A DNA stretch of 6,839 nt, taken from UMGS172 sp045546555 (lineage in GTDB: Bacteria; Bacillota; Clostridia; Oscillospirales; Acutalibacteraceae). Position numbers and translations under genes: made by a program. Each line of letters starts with the position of its first letter. Position 1 is the first letter of the stretch. Positions 1-6,624 of the stretch are shown here, piece after piece. The stretch is from the NCBI GenBank assembly GCA_045546555.1, contig JAZQCY010000008.1, positions 1 to 6,839 on the forward strand. Direction: 5' to 3'. The notes under the pieces are model-generated. The model was not told where the DNA came from. It saw only the letters and a program-made list of their open reading frames with translations, and searched no databases.

Positions 1-1281
1 TTTATTATCGGACACAACTCTTTTAATAATGCCATACGATGAATCAAAATCCCACGGAGCCTCAAAGATCAGCTTTTTACTTCCCTTTTCTGACATATCG
101 AGGGTCATATAAAAGCTTGACCAATCGACATCAAGGTCGCAGGCAATTTCGTTTATGATATAGGTATCAACCAAGGAATCAACATTGATAACGGCACGTA
201 TAGCCTCCTCGGATGTGGAAAAACCAGAATCCTCAAGACCGGTATAATCCTTGTTAAAGCCCATATACCTACCGTTTTCGGTTGCGGCATAAATAACCGT
301 ATACGCATTTTGAACATAATTCGAAATAAATTGAAGTTGGCTCGGGTGATTTATATCGCTTTTTATCGTGTAGCCGGGCTGGTCGTAGGGCTTGTCAAAA
401 TGATCAATTGTAAAGGTCGGATCCCCTGCGCCCTCGGGCATTTCGAGCTCATTCACGTAATAGCCGTCATACTCAAAAACGTAGCCGATGTCGGTGCCCT
501 CATAGTCATCCTCAACCTCGGGAACGCTCATTCTGCCGTCCTTTGCCTCCTGTTGCTCGACAAGCAGATACATTCCCCAATATTCACCGTTAAGATAAAG
601 CTCAACGTTTTTGAAATCTGTGCAGTAATATCCGTCAGCACCCAATATCGCTTTTCCGAGGTATAACGACACGACGTTATTCAGCATCGAAAGATCCTTC
701 CAATCGGCCAAGAGTACCCAATTTTTATACTTTTCGCCGTTGTGAAGCCCCAACATACTCTGTTTCTTTGAAAATTTTATGCGTATCGGCTTTTTATCAT
801 AGTTTAAAGTATAATTACCTCTTACCTTAACCTCTGCTTCAACGTTATTTAGAATATACTTTTCATCACATTCGTTGACCGATATTTCAGCATCAACATA
901 TTCGATTTTGTCAAGCAGCTTATCAGAACGAGTATAATCGGTTGCAAAGCTATTACTGCCGTCGGCAGTATTTATATGTATCTGCGGCAGCTTTTCGGAT
1001 ATGGTCGGATAATACGAATACTTGTCCAAAATATCCTTTGAAACTGTAGTATTTTCGGGCTTAAAAGTGATATCAGGCTTAGGAATTTCAACTGTATCGC
1101 TCGACGTTACCTGAGAACTTGTTTCAGATGAGTTTGGCTCGCTTGAAACGGTGTCACTCCCTACATCAACTGTCGAGGATAATACGGATGAAGTGCCTTC
1201 TTTTGAACAGGCAGATAATACAGTAAGTATTAAAACAAGCGAAAGAACTAAAACAACAGATTTATAAATAATTTTGCTCAT
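1..1281 (-). CDS. CotH-family kinase-fold lipoprotein, C-terminus beyond window
   Basis: Reading the minus strand from ATG at 1281 gives 427 uninterrupted codons to the window edge, with no stop, so the C-terminus is missing. Residues 1-25 are a lipoprotein signal peptide: a short basic start, a hydrophobic core and lipobox LSAC with Cys25. Residues 26-75 are a Ser/Thr-rich linker. The rest matches the CotH family: VRGNYT at 153-158, KKPIRIKF at 163-170, NWVLLADW at 187-194, GEYWGMYLLVEQ at 232-243, NEIACDLDVDW at 377-387, and APWDFDSSYG at 408-417. Asp411 and Asp413 sit where the family's metal-binding Asp residues lie. CotH proteins have a protein-kinase fold, and some phosphorylate spore-coat or other proteins. 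Here the substrate is unknown and the protein should be anchored outside the cell membrane. The start is set by GGAGG at 1288-1292, six bases upstream. That site lies 1 base after the stop of the AraC gene, so the two are co-transcribed. Family assignment is firm; a coat function is not implied. Confidence 0.92.
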   Translation of the reverse strand, partial: MSKIIYKSVVLVLSLVLILTVLSACSKEGTSSVLSSTVDVGSDTVSSEPNSSETSSQVTSSDTVEIPKPDITFKPENTTVSKDILDKYSYYPTISEKLPQIHINTADGSNSFATDYTRSDKLLDKIEYVDAEISVNECDEKYILNNVEAEVKVRGNYTLNYDKKPIRIKFSKKQSMLGLHNGEKYKNWVLLADWKDLSMLNNVVSLYLGKAILGADGYYCTDFKNVELYLNGEYWGMYLLVEQQEAKDGRMSVPEVEDDYEGTDIGYVFEYDGYYVNELEMPEGAGDPTFTIDHFDKPYDQPGYTIKSDINHPSQLQFISNYVQNAYTVIYAATENGRYMGFNKDYTGLEDSGFSTSEEAIRAVINVDSLVDTYIINEIACDLDVDWSSFYMTLDMSEKGSKKLIFEAPWDFDSSYGIIKRVVSDNK

Positions 1282-1293
1282 AGGTAACCTCCG

Positions 1294-2061
1294 TTATTTT
1301 TGATTTTCTTTAATATACTCTCTTGGAGAAAGTCCGAAATGCTTTTTAAAGGTTTTGGAAAATGCAAACATATCGTCATAACCAACCGACAAAGCGGCAA
1401 TTGACGGCTTTATGCCCGACTTCAGCATCATTGTAGCGGCTTTTTCCATACGAAGCTTTATAAGGTACTGCTGTGGGGAAAGTCCGACCTTCTTTTTAAA
1501 GGCAGAAGAAAAATAACTGCGCTCAAAGCCGATCTTATCTGCGATATCGGATATGTTAATTTTATTATGACTGTTACTGTTCATATAGTCAATAGAAATA
1601 TCTATCCAATCAACGGTCGGCTTGGTCTGCTCAAGCACCTTGGAAAATATTTCCCATATTTTGCCCGTCAAAAAAGCCTCTTTGCCGTTTTTCATTTTAA
1701 AGCATTGCTTCATACCTTCAAAGGTTTCACCAAGCTCGGGTGCATTTACAACGTCAGGTATATCAAGCGGCAGGTCAGAATCGGTCAAAAAACCTATCCA
1801 GATATAGGTCCAGGGCTTTTTACTGTCGGCCTCATAGTATGACGTGACATTTGGAGGTATTACAAACATCTGACCGGGGCCTAAATTATATGTCTTGCCG
1901 TTTATCTGAAAGGTTCCAAAGCCCGAAACCACATAATGAAACAGCCAATTCTGACGCACAATAGGGCCAAAATGATGCGAAGGCTCGCAATCCTCAAAGC
2001 CAAATTCATAAGGGTTGAAGCCTTTATAGCCCTTGTTTGTAATAAATTCGCAGTTATACAT
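1294..2061 (-). CDS. AraC-family transcriptional regulator with N-terminal cupin domain
   Basis: A 255-residue cytoplasmic DNA-binding protein of normal length for the family. Residues about 26-95 form the AraC-type sugar-sensing cupin: HYVVSGFGTFQINGKTY, then GPGQMFVIPPN, then PWTYIWIGF. Residues about 155-252 hold the two helix-turn-helix motifs. The first lies around 168-190 (ISDIADKIGFERSYFSSAFKK), and the second around 217-247, with the family signature SVGYDD...FSKTFKKHFGLSPREY. This layout is that of activators of sugar-use operons (for example MsmR or RafR types). The ATG at 2061 is preceded by GGGTGAT (2065-2071), a modest ribosome site. It is divergent from the alpha-galactosidase gene across 112 bases that carry repeated operator-like sequences, so alpha-galactosides are a reasonable guess for the inducer. 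It is followed after 12 bases by the CotH-like gene, which it probably also controls as part of the same operon. Confidence 0.93.
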   Translation of the reverse strand: MYNCEFITNKGYKGFNPYEFGFEDCEPSHHFGPIVRQNWLFHYVVSGFGTFQINGKTYNLGPGQMFVIPPNVTSYYEADSKKPWTYIWIGFLTDSDLPLDIPDVVNAPELGETFEGMKQCFKMKNGKEAFLTGKIWEIFSKVLEQTKPTVDWIDISIDYMNSNSHNKINISDIADKIGFERSYFSSAFKKKVGLSPQQYLIKLRMEKAATMMLKSGIKPSIAALSVGYDDMFAFSKTFKKHFGLSPREYIKENQK

Positions 2062-2078
2062 ATTATCACCCTAAAAAC

Positions 2079-2108
2079 ATTATACAACATAAATACAAGT
2101 TTTTGCAA
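2079..2108 (-). promoter_or_regulatory. Promoter of the AraC-CotH operon
   Basis: On the minus strand, TTGCAA (2103-2108) is followed after 18 bases by a perfect TATAAT (2079-2084). The predicted transcript start, near 2072, leaves a very short leader before the ATG at 2061. The -35 box lies inside the middle operator-like repeat (2104-2116), so a regulator bound there could repress its own gene. Sequence match only; no transcript data. Confidence 0.6.
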
Positions 2109-2139
2109 CATAAAACTATGTAAAATGCAAAATATAAAC
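2085..2139. promoter_or_regulatory. Three tandem operator-like direct repeats between araC and melA
   Basis: Three similar elements lie in the same orientation: CAACATAAATAC (2085-2096), CAACATAAAAC (2106-2116) and CAAAATATAAAC (2128-2139). The first two share nine identical bases, CAACATAAA. Copies two and three also share TGCAA at their left end (2104-2108 and 2126-2130). The start-to-start distances are 21 and 22 bp, two turns of the helix. AraC-family proteins commonly bind direct repeats with about this spacing next to the -35 region. The third copy ends just before the melA -10 box, and the middle copy covers the araC -35 box. Binding by the adjacent AraC protein is inference. The region is AT-rich, so some similarity could be chance. 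Confidence 0.5.
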
Positions 2140-2141
2140 AT

Positions 2142-2147
2142 TATACT
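2142..2147 (+). promoter_or_regulatory. Likely -10 box of the melA promoter, weak -35
   Basis: TATACT at 2142-2147 is a good sigma-A -10 box and would start transcription near 2154, about 20 bases before the melA ATG. At the proper distance upstream (2119-2124) the sequence TGTAAA is a poor -35. A good -10 with a poor -35 fits a promoter that needs an activator, such as the AraC protein on the repeats at 2085-2139. The alternative TATAAA at 2133-2138 cannot be excluded. Confidence 0.45.
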
Positions 2148-2173
2148 TAAATCAAATACATGGAGGTGTTTTT

Positions 2174-3499
2174 ATGAAGCTTACATTTATGGGTGCAGGC
2201 AGTACGGTTTTTGCCAGAAACGTTATCGGAGACTGTATGTGCTCCGAGGTTCTTCGTGACAGCGTTTTTGCTCTTTATGATATCGACGGCGACCGTCTTG
2301 AGCAGAGCCGTGTTATTCTTGAGGCAATGCGTAATTCAAAGGGCGGTTACGGTAAGATCGAGTGCTATCTCGGTGTTGAAAACCGCAAGGCCGCTTTGAA
2401 GGGCGCTGATTTTGTTGTCAATGCGATCCAGGTCGGTCTTTATGATCCGTGTACCATTATCGACTTTGAGGTTCCTAAAAAGTACGGTTTAAGACAAACC
2501 ATTGCAGACACCTTGGGAATCGGCGGAATTATGCGTGCACTTCGCACCATTCCCGTGCTTGATGATTTTGCCAAGGATATGGCCGAGGTCTGCCCCGATG
2601 CCTGGTTCTTGAATTACACCAACCCCATGGCTATGCTTTCGGGCTTTATGCAAAGATACACTCCCATCAAAACGGTCGGTCTTTGTCACAGCGTTCAAAG
2701 CTGTACCAAAGGGCTTTTCAAGTCTTTAGGTATTGACGAAAAACTGCTTGAGGGACGCAAAGAGCTTATTGCCGGTATCAACCACATGGGCTGGCTTTTG
2801 GAGATAAAGGATAAGGACGGCAACGATCTTTATCCAATGATAAGATCCAAGTGTGATGCTTATATGGAGCGAACCGGAGTTATAAACAAGGTTCGTATTG
2901 ATTATATCAGAAACTTCGGTTACTACTGCACCGAGTCAAGTGAGCATAACGCTGAATACAATATGTTCTACATAAAATCCAAGTATCCCGAGTTGATCGA
3001 AAAATATGAGATCCCGCTTGATGAATATCCCAGACGCTGTATCAAGCAAATCGAGGGTTGGAAAAAGGAATATGCCGAGCTGCTTGAAAACGGTGTCAAG
3101 GATCATCAGCGCTCTAACGAATATGCTTCACGCATTATGGAAGCAATGGTTACCAACACTCCCTTTGAGATCGGCGGAAATGTGCTTAACACCAACAACG
3201 GTCTTATTACCAATCTGCCCGCAGAGGCTTGTGTAGAGGTTCCCTGTCTTGTCAACGGATATGGAGTACACGGTTGTCACGTTGGTGCATTGCCGGTTCA
3301 GTGTGCCGCAATGAATATGACCAATATAAACGTTCAGCTGTTGACAATTGAAGCCGCTGTCACCAAGAAGAAGGAGCATATTTATCAAGCCGCTATGCTT
3401 GATCCGCACACCGGCTCCGAGCTTGATATCGACACCATTAAAAAGATGGTAGACGACCTTATCGAAGCTCACGGCGACTATCTGCCCAAGTACCACTAA
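2174..3499 (+). CDS. melA: Alpha-galactosidase (melibiase), glycoside hydrolase family 4
   Basis: A 441-residue cytoplasmic enzyme that closely follows the E. coli MelA pattern over its whole length (MelA is about 450 residues). GH4 enzymes use NAD+ and a divalent metal (usually Mn2+) and cleave the glycoside by a redox-elimination mechanism. The Rossmann start is MGAGSTVF (6-13), with the acidic turn DIDGDRL at 36-42. The signature ADTLGIGGIMRALRTIP spans 111-127 and NYTNPMAM spans 147-154. The metal ligands fit Cys171 in GLCHSV and His204 in GINHMGW. TESSEH lies at 253-258 and NINVQ at 384-388. The CHSV motif is the one I recall for the alpha-galactosidase subgroup; phospho-glucosidases carry CDMP or CN(V/I)P. 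The start is set by GGAGGTG at 2162-2168, five bases upstream. There is no signal peptide, so the substrate (melibiose, raffinose or breakdown products of galactomannan) must be imported. No sugar transporter is present in the window. Substrate specificity is inferred from family resemblance. Confidence 0.93.
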   Translation: MKLTFMGAGSTVFARNVIGDCMCSEVLRDSVFALYDIDGDRLEQSRVILEAMRNSKGGYGKIECYLGVENRKAALKGADFVVNAIQVGLYDPCTIIDFEVPKKYGLRQTIADTLGIGGIMRALRTIPVLDDFAKDMAEVCPDAWFLNYTNPMAMLSGFMQRYTPIKTVGLCHSVQSCTKGLFKSLGIDEKLLEGRKELIAGINHMGWLLEIKDKDGNDLYPMIRSKCDAYMERTGVINKVRIDYIRNFGYYCTESSEHNAEYNMFYIKSKYPELIEKYEIPLDEYPRRCIKQIEGWKKEYAELLENGVKDHQRSNEYASRIMEAMVTNTPFEIGGNVLNTNNGLITNLPAEACVEVPCLVNGYGVHGCHVGALPVQCAAMNMTNINVQLLTIEAAVTKKKEHIYQAAMLDPHTGSELDIDTIKKMVDDLIEAHGDYLPKYH

Positions 3500-3503
3500 T
3501 ATC

Positions 3504-3538
3504 AAAAGGACACTTCCCGCTTGAGAAGTGTCCTTTTT
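3504..3538. terminator. Bidirectional intrinsic terminator between melA and the AEC gene
   Basis: GGACACTTC (3508-3516) pairs perfectly with GAAGTGTCC (3525-3533) around an 8-base loop. AAAA (3504-3507) and TTTT (3534-3537) can extend the stem to 13 bp and supply a U-tract for either direction. It begins 5 bases after the melA stop and lies 4 bases past the stop of the converging AEC gene, so it can end both transcripts. Confidence 0.9.
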
Positions 3539-3541
3539 CTT

Positions 3542-4528
3542 TTAAAATACACCTGCAGTTTTTAAAAGAAATGATGCTAAAAATACCGTTAAAGCCGAAA
3601 AAACCGTCGTCCATATAACAAGCTGACCTGCAAGAGCAACATCGCTATCCATTTCCTGCGCCATCGGGACGCTTGAAACCGCAACGGGTGTTGCGAACAC
3701 AGCAACAAAGGTGGCAAAATGCGCACCCGTAAAGTAATCCTTAAAGAAGATATATGCCACGCCAAGGCCGAGTATCGGCACAATAACGGTACGGATCAGC
3801 ACGCCGAAGATTATCTCTTTTTTAAGCTCCGTTACGGCCGAAAACTCAAACTGAATGCCAAGAACAAGCAGTGCAAGCGGTGTTGCAACCGAGGAGAGAT
3901 ATTTTAAAACCTTGTGCAAGGGTTCGATATCGGTCAAACGGAACTCGATACCGTATTTTACAAACAGTGCTCTTATACCTAATGCGGCAATACCGAGAAA
4001 TATACTTATTATCAACGGATTTTTAACAACATCGGCAACAATTTTTTTAAAGCTGATCTTTTGCGAGCTTTTGCTGAAGATCGAAAGACTGATAACCGCA
4101 AGTATGTTAAATGCAGGTATAATAACCGCCGACAAAAGTGTTGCAACTGCGGCGCCCTCGGCACCAAAAAGCGATTCGGCAAGCGGTATACCTATAAGCG
4201 CATAGTTTGAACGAAAGGTTGATTGAAGTATGGCTCCCCTGCGTTCATTTTTTGGTGTCAATAACATGATCAAAGGGATCGACAGTAAGAATATTACTAT
4301 AGACGCAATAACCGCATAAAGAATATAGCCGTATTCTAATCCTTGAACACTGTTTATGTTATACACGTTAAGAAACAGCATAACGGGCAAAAATACTCTG
4401 AAAACCATTTTATTGAGTATTTTTGCGTGTTCCTGCTTAACAAGTCCTATGCTCTTTATAACATAGCCCAAAACAACCATCAATATTATAGGCAAAACTG
4501 CCTCGATTGCAAATAATAAAGAATCCAT
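3542..4528 (-). CDS. AEC-family transporter (auxin efflux carrier / malate permease type)
   Basis: A 328-residue integral membrane protein with about ten hydrophobic segments in two halves, the usual AEC size and layout. Family marks include the amphipathic stretch LVKQEHAKILNKMVFRVFLP (29-48), SNYALIGIPLAESLFG (107-122) with the helix-breaking Pro115, TPLALLVLGIQF (216-227), and the second-half crossover FATPVAVSSVPMAQEM (278-293). Characterised bacterial members carry organic acids such as malate or malonate; the true substrate here is unknown. The ATG at 4528 is chosen because CGAGGTGA (4533-4540) stands four bases upstream. The longer in-frame ATG at 4585 lies upstream of the apparent promoter (TATAAT at 4554-4559) and would add 19 Cys-rich residues with no family likeness. 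The gene converges on melA, sharing its terminator, and diverges from the isomerase operon, so it is a single-gene unit. Confidence 0.9.
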   Translation of the reverse strand: MDSLLFAIEAVLPIILMVVLGYVIKSIGLVKQEHAKILNKMVFRVFLPVMLFLNVYNINSVQGLEYGYILYAVIASIVIFLLSIPLIMLLTPKNERRGAILQSTFRSNYALIGIPLAESLFGAEGAAVATLLSAVIIPAFNILAVISLSIFSKSSQKISFKKIVADVVKNPLIISIFLGIAALGIRALFVKYGIEFRLTDIEPLHKVLKYLSSVATPLALLVLGIQFEFSAVTELKKEIIFGVLIRTVIVPILGLGVAYIFFKDYFTGAHFATFVAVFATPVAVSSVPMAQEMDSDVALAGQLVIWTTVFSALTVFLASFLLKTAGVF

Positions 4529-4532
4529 AATA

Positions 4533-4540
4533 TCACCTCG
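4533..4540 (-). promoter_or_regulatory. Ribosome binding site that fixes the AEC start
   Basis: On the minus strand CGAGGTGA lies four bases before the ATG at 4528. No comparable site precedes the upstream in-frame ATG at 4585. Confidence 0.8.
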
Positions 4541-4553
4541 ACATATTAAAAGC

Positions 4554-4582
4554 ATTATACAGCTTTTACAACAAATTTGCAA
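4554..4582 (-). promoter_or_regulatory. Promoter of the AEC transporter gene
   Basis: On the minus strand TTGCAA (4577-4582) is followed after exactly 17 bases by a perfect TATAAT (4554-4559). Transcription would begin near 4547, about 19 bases before the ATG at 4528. The -35 region shares the 9-mer TTTGCAACA (plus-strand reading, 4576-4584) with the araC promoter (2102-2110). Confidence 0.7.
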
Positions 4583-4619
4583 CAATTAAGGCAAAATTTT
4601 GTAAATCCTATTTTAAGAT

Positions 4620-4648
4620 TTGACTAGACTGTCGGTATGTGATATTAT
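4620..4648 (+). promoter_or_regulatory. Promoter of the isomerase-lipoprotein operon
   Basis: TTGACT (4620-4625), a 17-base spacer and TATTAT (4643-4648) make a strong sigma-A promoter. TG at 4640-4641, one base before the -10, adds an extended -10 element. The transcript would start near 4655 with a leader of about 16 bases, too short for a riboswitch. With a near-consensus -35, this promoter looks constitutive or repressor-controlled rather than activator-dependent. Confidence 0.7.
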
Positions 4649-4670
4649 ATAGATTAAAAGAGGTGTTATT

Positions 4671-5573
4671 ATGAAGCTGGCAACAACTATAAGTGATTTT
4701 GGCAAATATTCCAATGATCAAGAAGTCTTGATCCGCTATTTGTCAGAATGCGGATTTAAGTATATTGACTATAACTTCGGCATCGATTATAAAAACGGTT
4801 CCGGATTTTTCGATGATTTTGATGCACAAGTAGATAGAATGAAAGCTTTGGCGGATGAGCTTGATATTAAGTTTGTTCAGTCACACGCACCGATGGGTAC
4901 TCCTATTGTAAAAAATGAAAAATACGAGTCTTTTATTGAGTGCAACATAACCTGCATCAAGGCTTGTGCTAAGCTTTCAATTCCTAATCTTGTTGTCCAT
5001 TCGGGATATGAAAAAGGTATTTCAAAAGAAGAGTGCTTTAAACGTAACAAGGAATTTTATGACCGACTTCTCCCCTATGCTACAGAATATTCCGTAGATA
5101 TACTGACCGAGAATTTTAATAAAATGTGGGATCCCGAGACATACTGGATCGACAATGCCCAAGAGCTTCGTGAATTGGTTGATTACATCGACCATCCCTT
5201 GCTTAATGTATGTTGGGATATAGGCCATGGAAACCTGCAGAGCACACCACAGCATGAAGCGTTGAAAATACTTGGTGACAAAGTGCATGCCCTGCACGTG
5301 CAGGATAACTACAACCGCGCCGATAGCCATAAAGCGCCCTTTTTTGGTACAACGAATTGGGACTCGGTGATGCATGGCTTAAAAGAGATAGGATATAACG
5401 GATATTTTACCTTTGAGTCAGATAATCTGTTGACCGGTGCTCATGCCAAGCGTGCATTTGACCAAGATTCACGTTTGCTTGTTCCCCCCGTTGAATTTCA
5501 GTTAACACTCGAAAAGCTTTTGTACGATATCGGAAAATACATTTTAACATCGTATGATTGCTTTGAAGAATAA
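4671..5573 (+). CDS. Sugar phosphate isomerase/epimerase-like TIM-barrel protein
   Basis: A 300-residue soluble cytoplasmic protein of the xylose-isomerase-like TIM-barrel superfamily (AP endonuclease 2 family), of normal length. The four metal ligands expected for the family are visible at the ends of successive strands: Glu147 (ILTENFN), Asp183 (VCWDIGHGN), His209 (ALHVQDN) and Glu249 (YFTFES). Supporting residues are His72 (QSHAPMG), His110 (LVVHSG) and His186. Members isomerise or epimerise sugars, inositol derivatives or hydroxypyruvate; the sequence does not tell which. The start is supported by AGAGGTG (4659-4665), five bases before the ATG. It is the first gene of a two-gene operon with a lipoprotein 12 bases downstream. 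Proximity to melA suggests carbohydrate use, but the genes have separate promoters. The fold is firm, the substrate is open. Confidence 0.88.
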   Translation: MKLATTISDFGKYSNDQEVLIRYLSECGFKYIDYNFGIDYKNGSGFFDDFDAQVDRMKALADELDIKFVQSHAPMGTPIVKNEKYESFIECNITCIKACAKLSIPNLVVHSGYEKGISKEECFKRNKEFYDRLLPYATEYSVDILTENFNKMWDPETYWIDNAQELRELVDYIDHPLLNVCWDIGHGNLQSTPQHEALKILGDKVHALHVQDNYNRADSHKAPFFGTTNWDSVMHGLKEIGYNGYFTFESDNLLTGAHAKRAFDQDSRLLVPPVEFQLTLEKLLYDIGKYILTSYDCFEE

Positions 5574-5585
5574 AGGAAGCTTTTT

Positions 5586-6620
5586 ATGAAAACCATTAAA
5601 TCATTACTTTGCTTGGGCACTGCTTTTATTCTGATGCTGAGTATAACTGCCTGCGATACCGAGCAGACCGAAAGCACACCGTCGCACGTCAGCAGCTCTG
5701 TAAGCACCGGCAGTGACACCGATACCACTTCTTCGGAAGATACATCCTCGGTTGAATCGGAGGTGTCCAAACCTGCCGAAAAGCACAAATACGACTCCGA
5801 AACGCTCGTTTTCAGTCACAAGACCGAAAAGGCGCAGGCTACTGATTCAAAGAAAAAGTATGTTGAGATCGGCGAGCTTGGCAGGTTTGAGATTGACAAG
5901 GAACGTAATATCTCTATCAATGGCTACACCGTTTTTGACTACAAAGGTAAGGTTGTTTATTTTTTCAAAAGTCCCATCAACAACAAGCTCGTTGTATTTT
6001 CTGTCGATGACGGAACGGTTTATCTTAATGAATATACCTTGAATAAAGAAAAGGGAGATTATGATAACACAGTTTTGACCTTTAACGATCCCGTGAATGA
6101 CAAGGTTTATGATGAGGTCGATTCAATTCAGTTTAAGGACACGTATACCGCAGGCTTTGTTGCCGAAATAAACGGCAAATACTATCACAATAAGATTGGC
6201 TCGATTGCCAAAAATGACCCTTATCTTTTGATTTATGAGATACCCGATTGCGATGAGATTTATGAGCTTGGTTATCGCAACCCATACTCCGCCGTTTGCT
6301 ATTCAAAAAAGGATATCGACAACGCCGTTTTCTTCTATTGCGGAGATTATGACTACACCGTCAACCTTCCCGAAGGTTATACCGTTGACGATATTGAGCA
6401 ATTGACGTTTGGATTGACAATTGTTGCGGTTATGAAGGATAAAACGGTATGCACCGTTACCGCCGACCGAAACGCAAAGGAGCATTCTTTTGTTATAAAC
6501 GAAGAAATCACGCAATTGAACAAGGACAAAAAGGTCAAAAACATTAGTATCAGCAACTACAACGGCGTATGTGACGTGCTTGTTGCAATGGATGATGGCA
6601 ATGTCTACAAAATTCTATAA
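5586..6620 (+). CDS. Lipoprotein of unknown function, second gene of the isomerase operon
   Basis: A 344-residue predicted membrane-anchored exported protein that I do not recognise. Residues 1-23 are a signal peptide ending in lipobox ITAC, giving an N-terminal lipidated Cys23. Residues 24-65 form a low-complexity Ser/Thr/Glu/Asp linker. From about residue 68 on, the protein is rich in short alternating beta-strand stretches, for example KVVYFFKS, NKLVVFSVDDGTVYLNEY, AGFVAEINGKYYH, LTIVAVMKDKTVCTVTAD and the ending DVLVAMDDGNVYKIL. The recurring pattern of hydrophobic strand, charged turn and 'G-x-V/Y-Y' resembles beta-propeller repeats, which would suggest a binding or scaffold role; this is inference without an identified family. 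The start is set by AGGAAG at 5574-5579, which begins at the base after the stop of the isomerase gene, so the two are co-transcribed and possibly translationally coupled. A terminator follows directly. Confidence 0.88.
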   Translation: MKTIKSLLCLGTAFILMLSITACDTEQTESTPSHVSSSVSTGSDTDTTSSEDTSSVESEVSKPAEKHKYDSETLVFSHKTEKAQATDSKKKYVEIGELGRFEIDKERNISINGYTVFDYKGKVVYFFKSPINNKLVVFSVDDGTVYLNEYTLNKEKGDYDNTVLTFNDPVNDKVYDEVDSIQFKDTYTAGFVAEINGKYYHNKIGSIAKNDPYLLIYEIPDCDEIYELGYRNPYSAVCYSKKDIDNAVFFYCGDYDYTVNLPEGYTVDDIEQLTFGLTIVAVMKDKTVCTVTADRNAKEHSFVINEEITQLNKDKKVKNISISNYNGVCDVLVAMDDGNVYKIL

Positions 6621-6624
6621 TAAC

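Noticed and set aside
310..666. 118-residue plus-strand open frame
   Set aside because: It lies wholly antisense to the CotH-like gene, which has clear family motifs there; no ribosome site or family likeness.
1902..2141. 79-residue minus-strand frame spanning the araC start and the control region
   Set aside because: It runs through the araC promoter and operator repeats and overlaps the well-supported AraC gene in another frame.
3128..3505. 125-residue minus-strand frame opposite the end of melA
   Set aside because: Antisense shadow of a conserved GH4 coding region; its start would lie inside the terminator hairpin.
4529..4670. Riboswitch or leader RNA ahead of the isomerase gene
   Set aside because: The promoter at 4620-4648 leaves a leader of only about 16 bases.
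5022..5375. 117-residue minus-strand frame
   Set aside because: Antisense to the isomerase region carrying the metal-binding residues; no ribosome site or family likeness.
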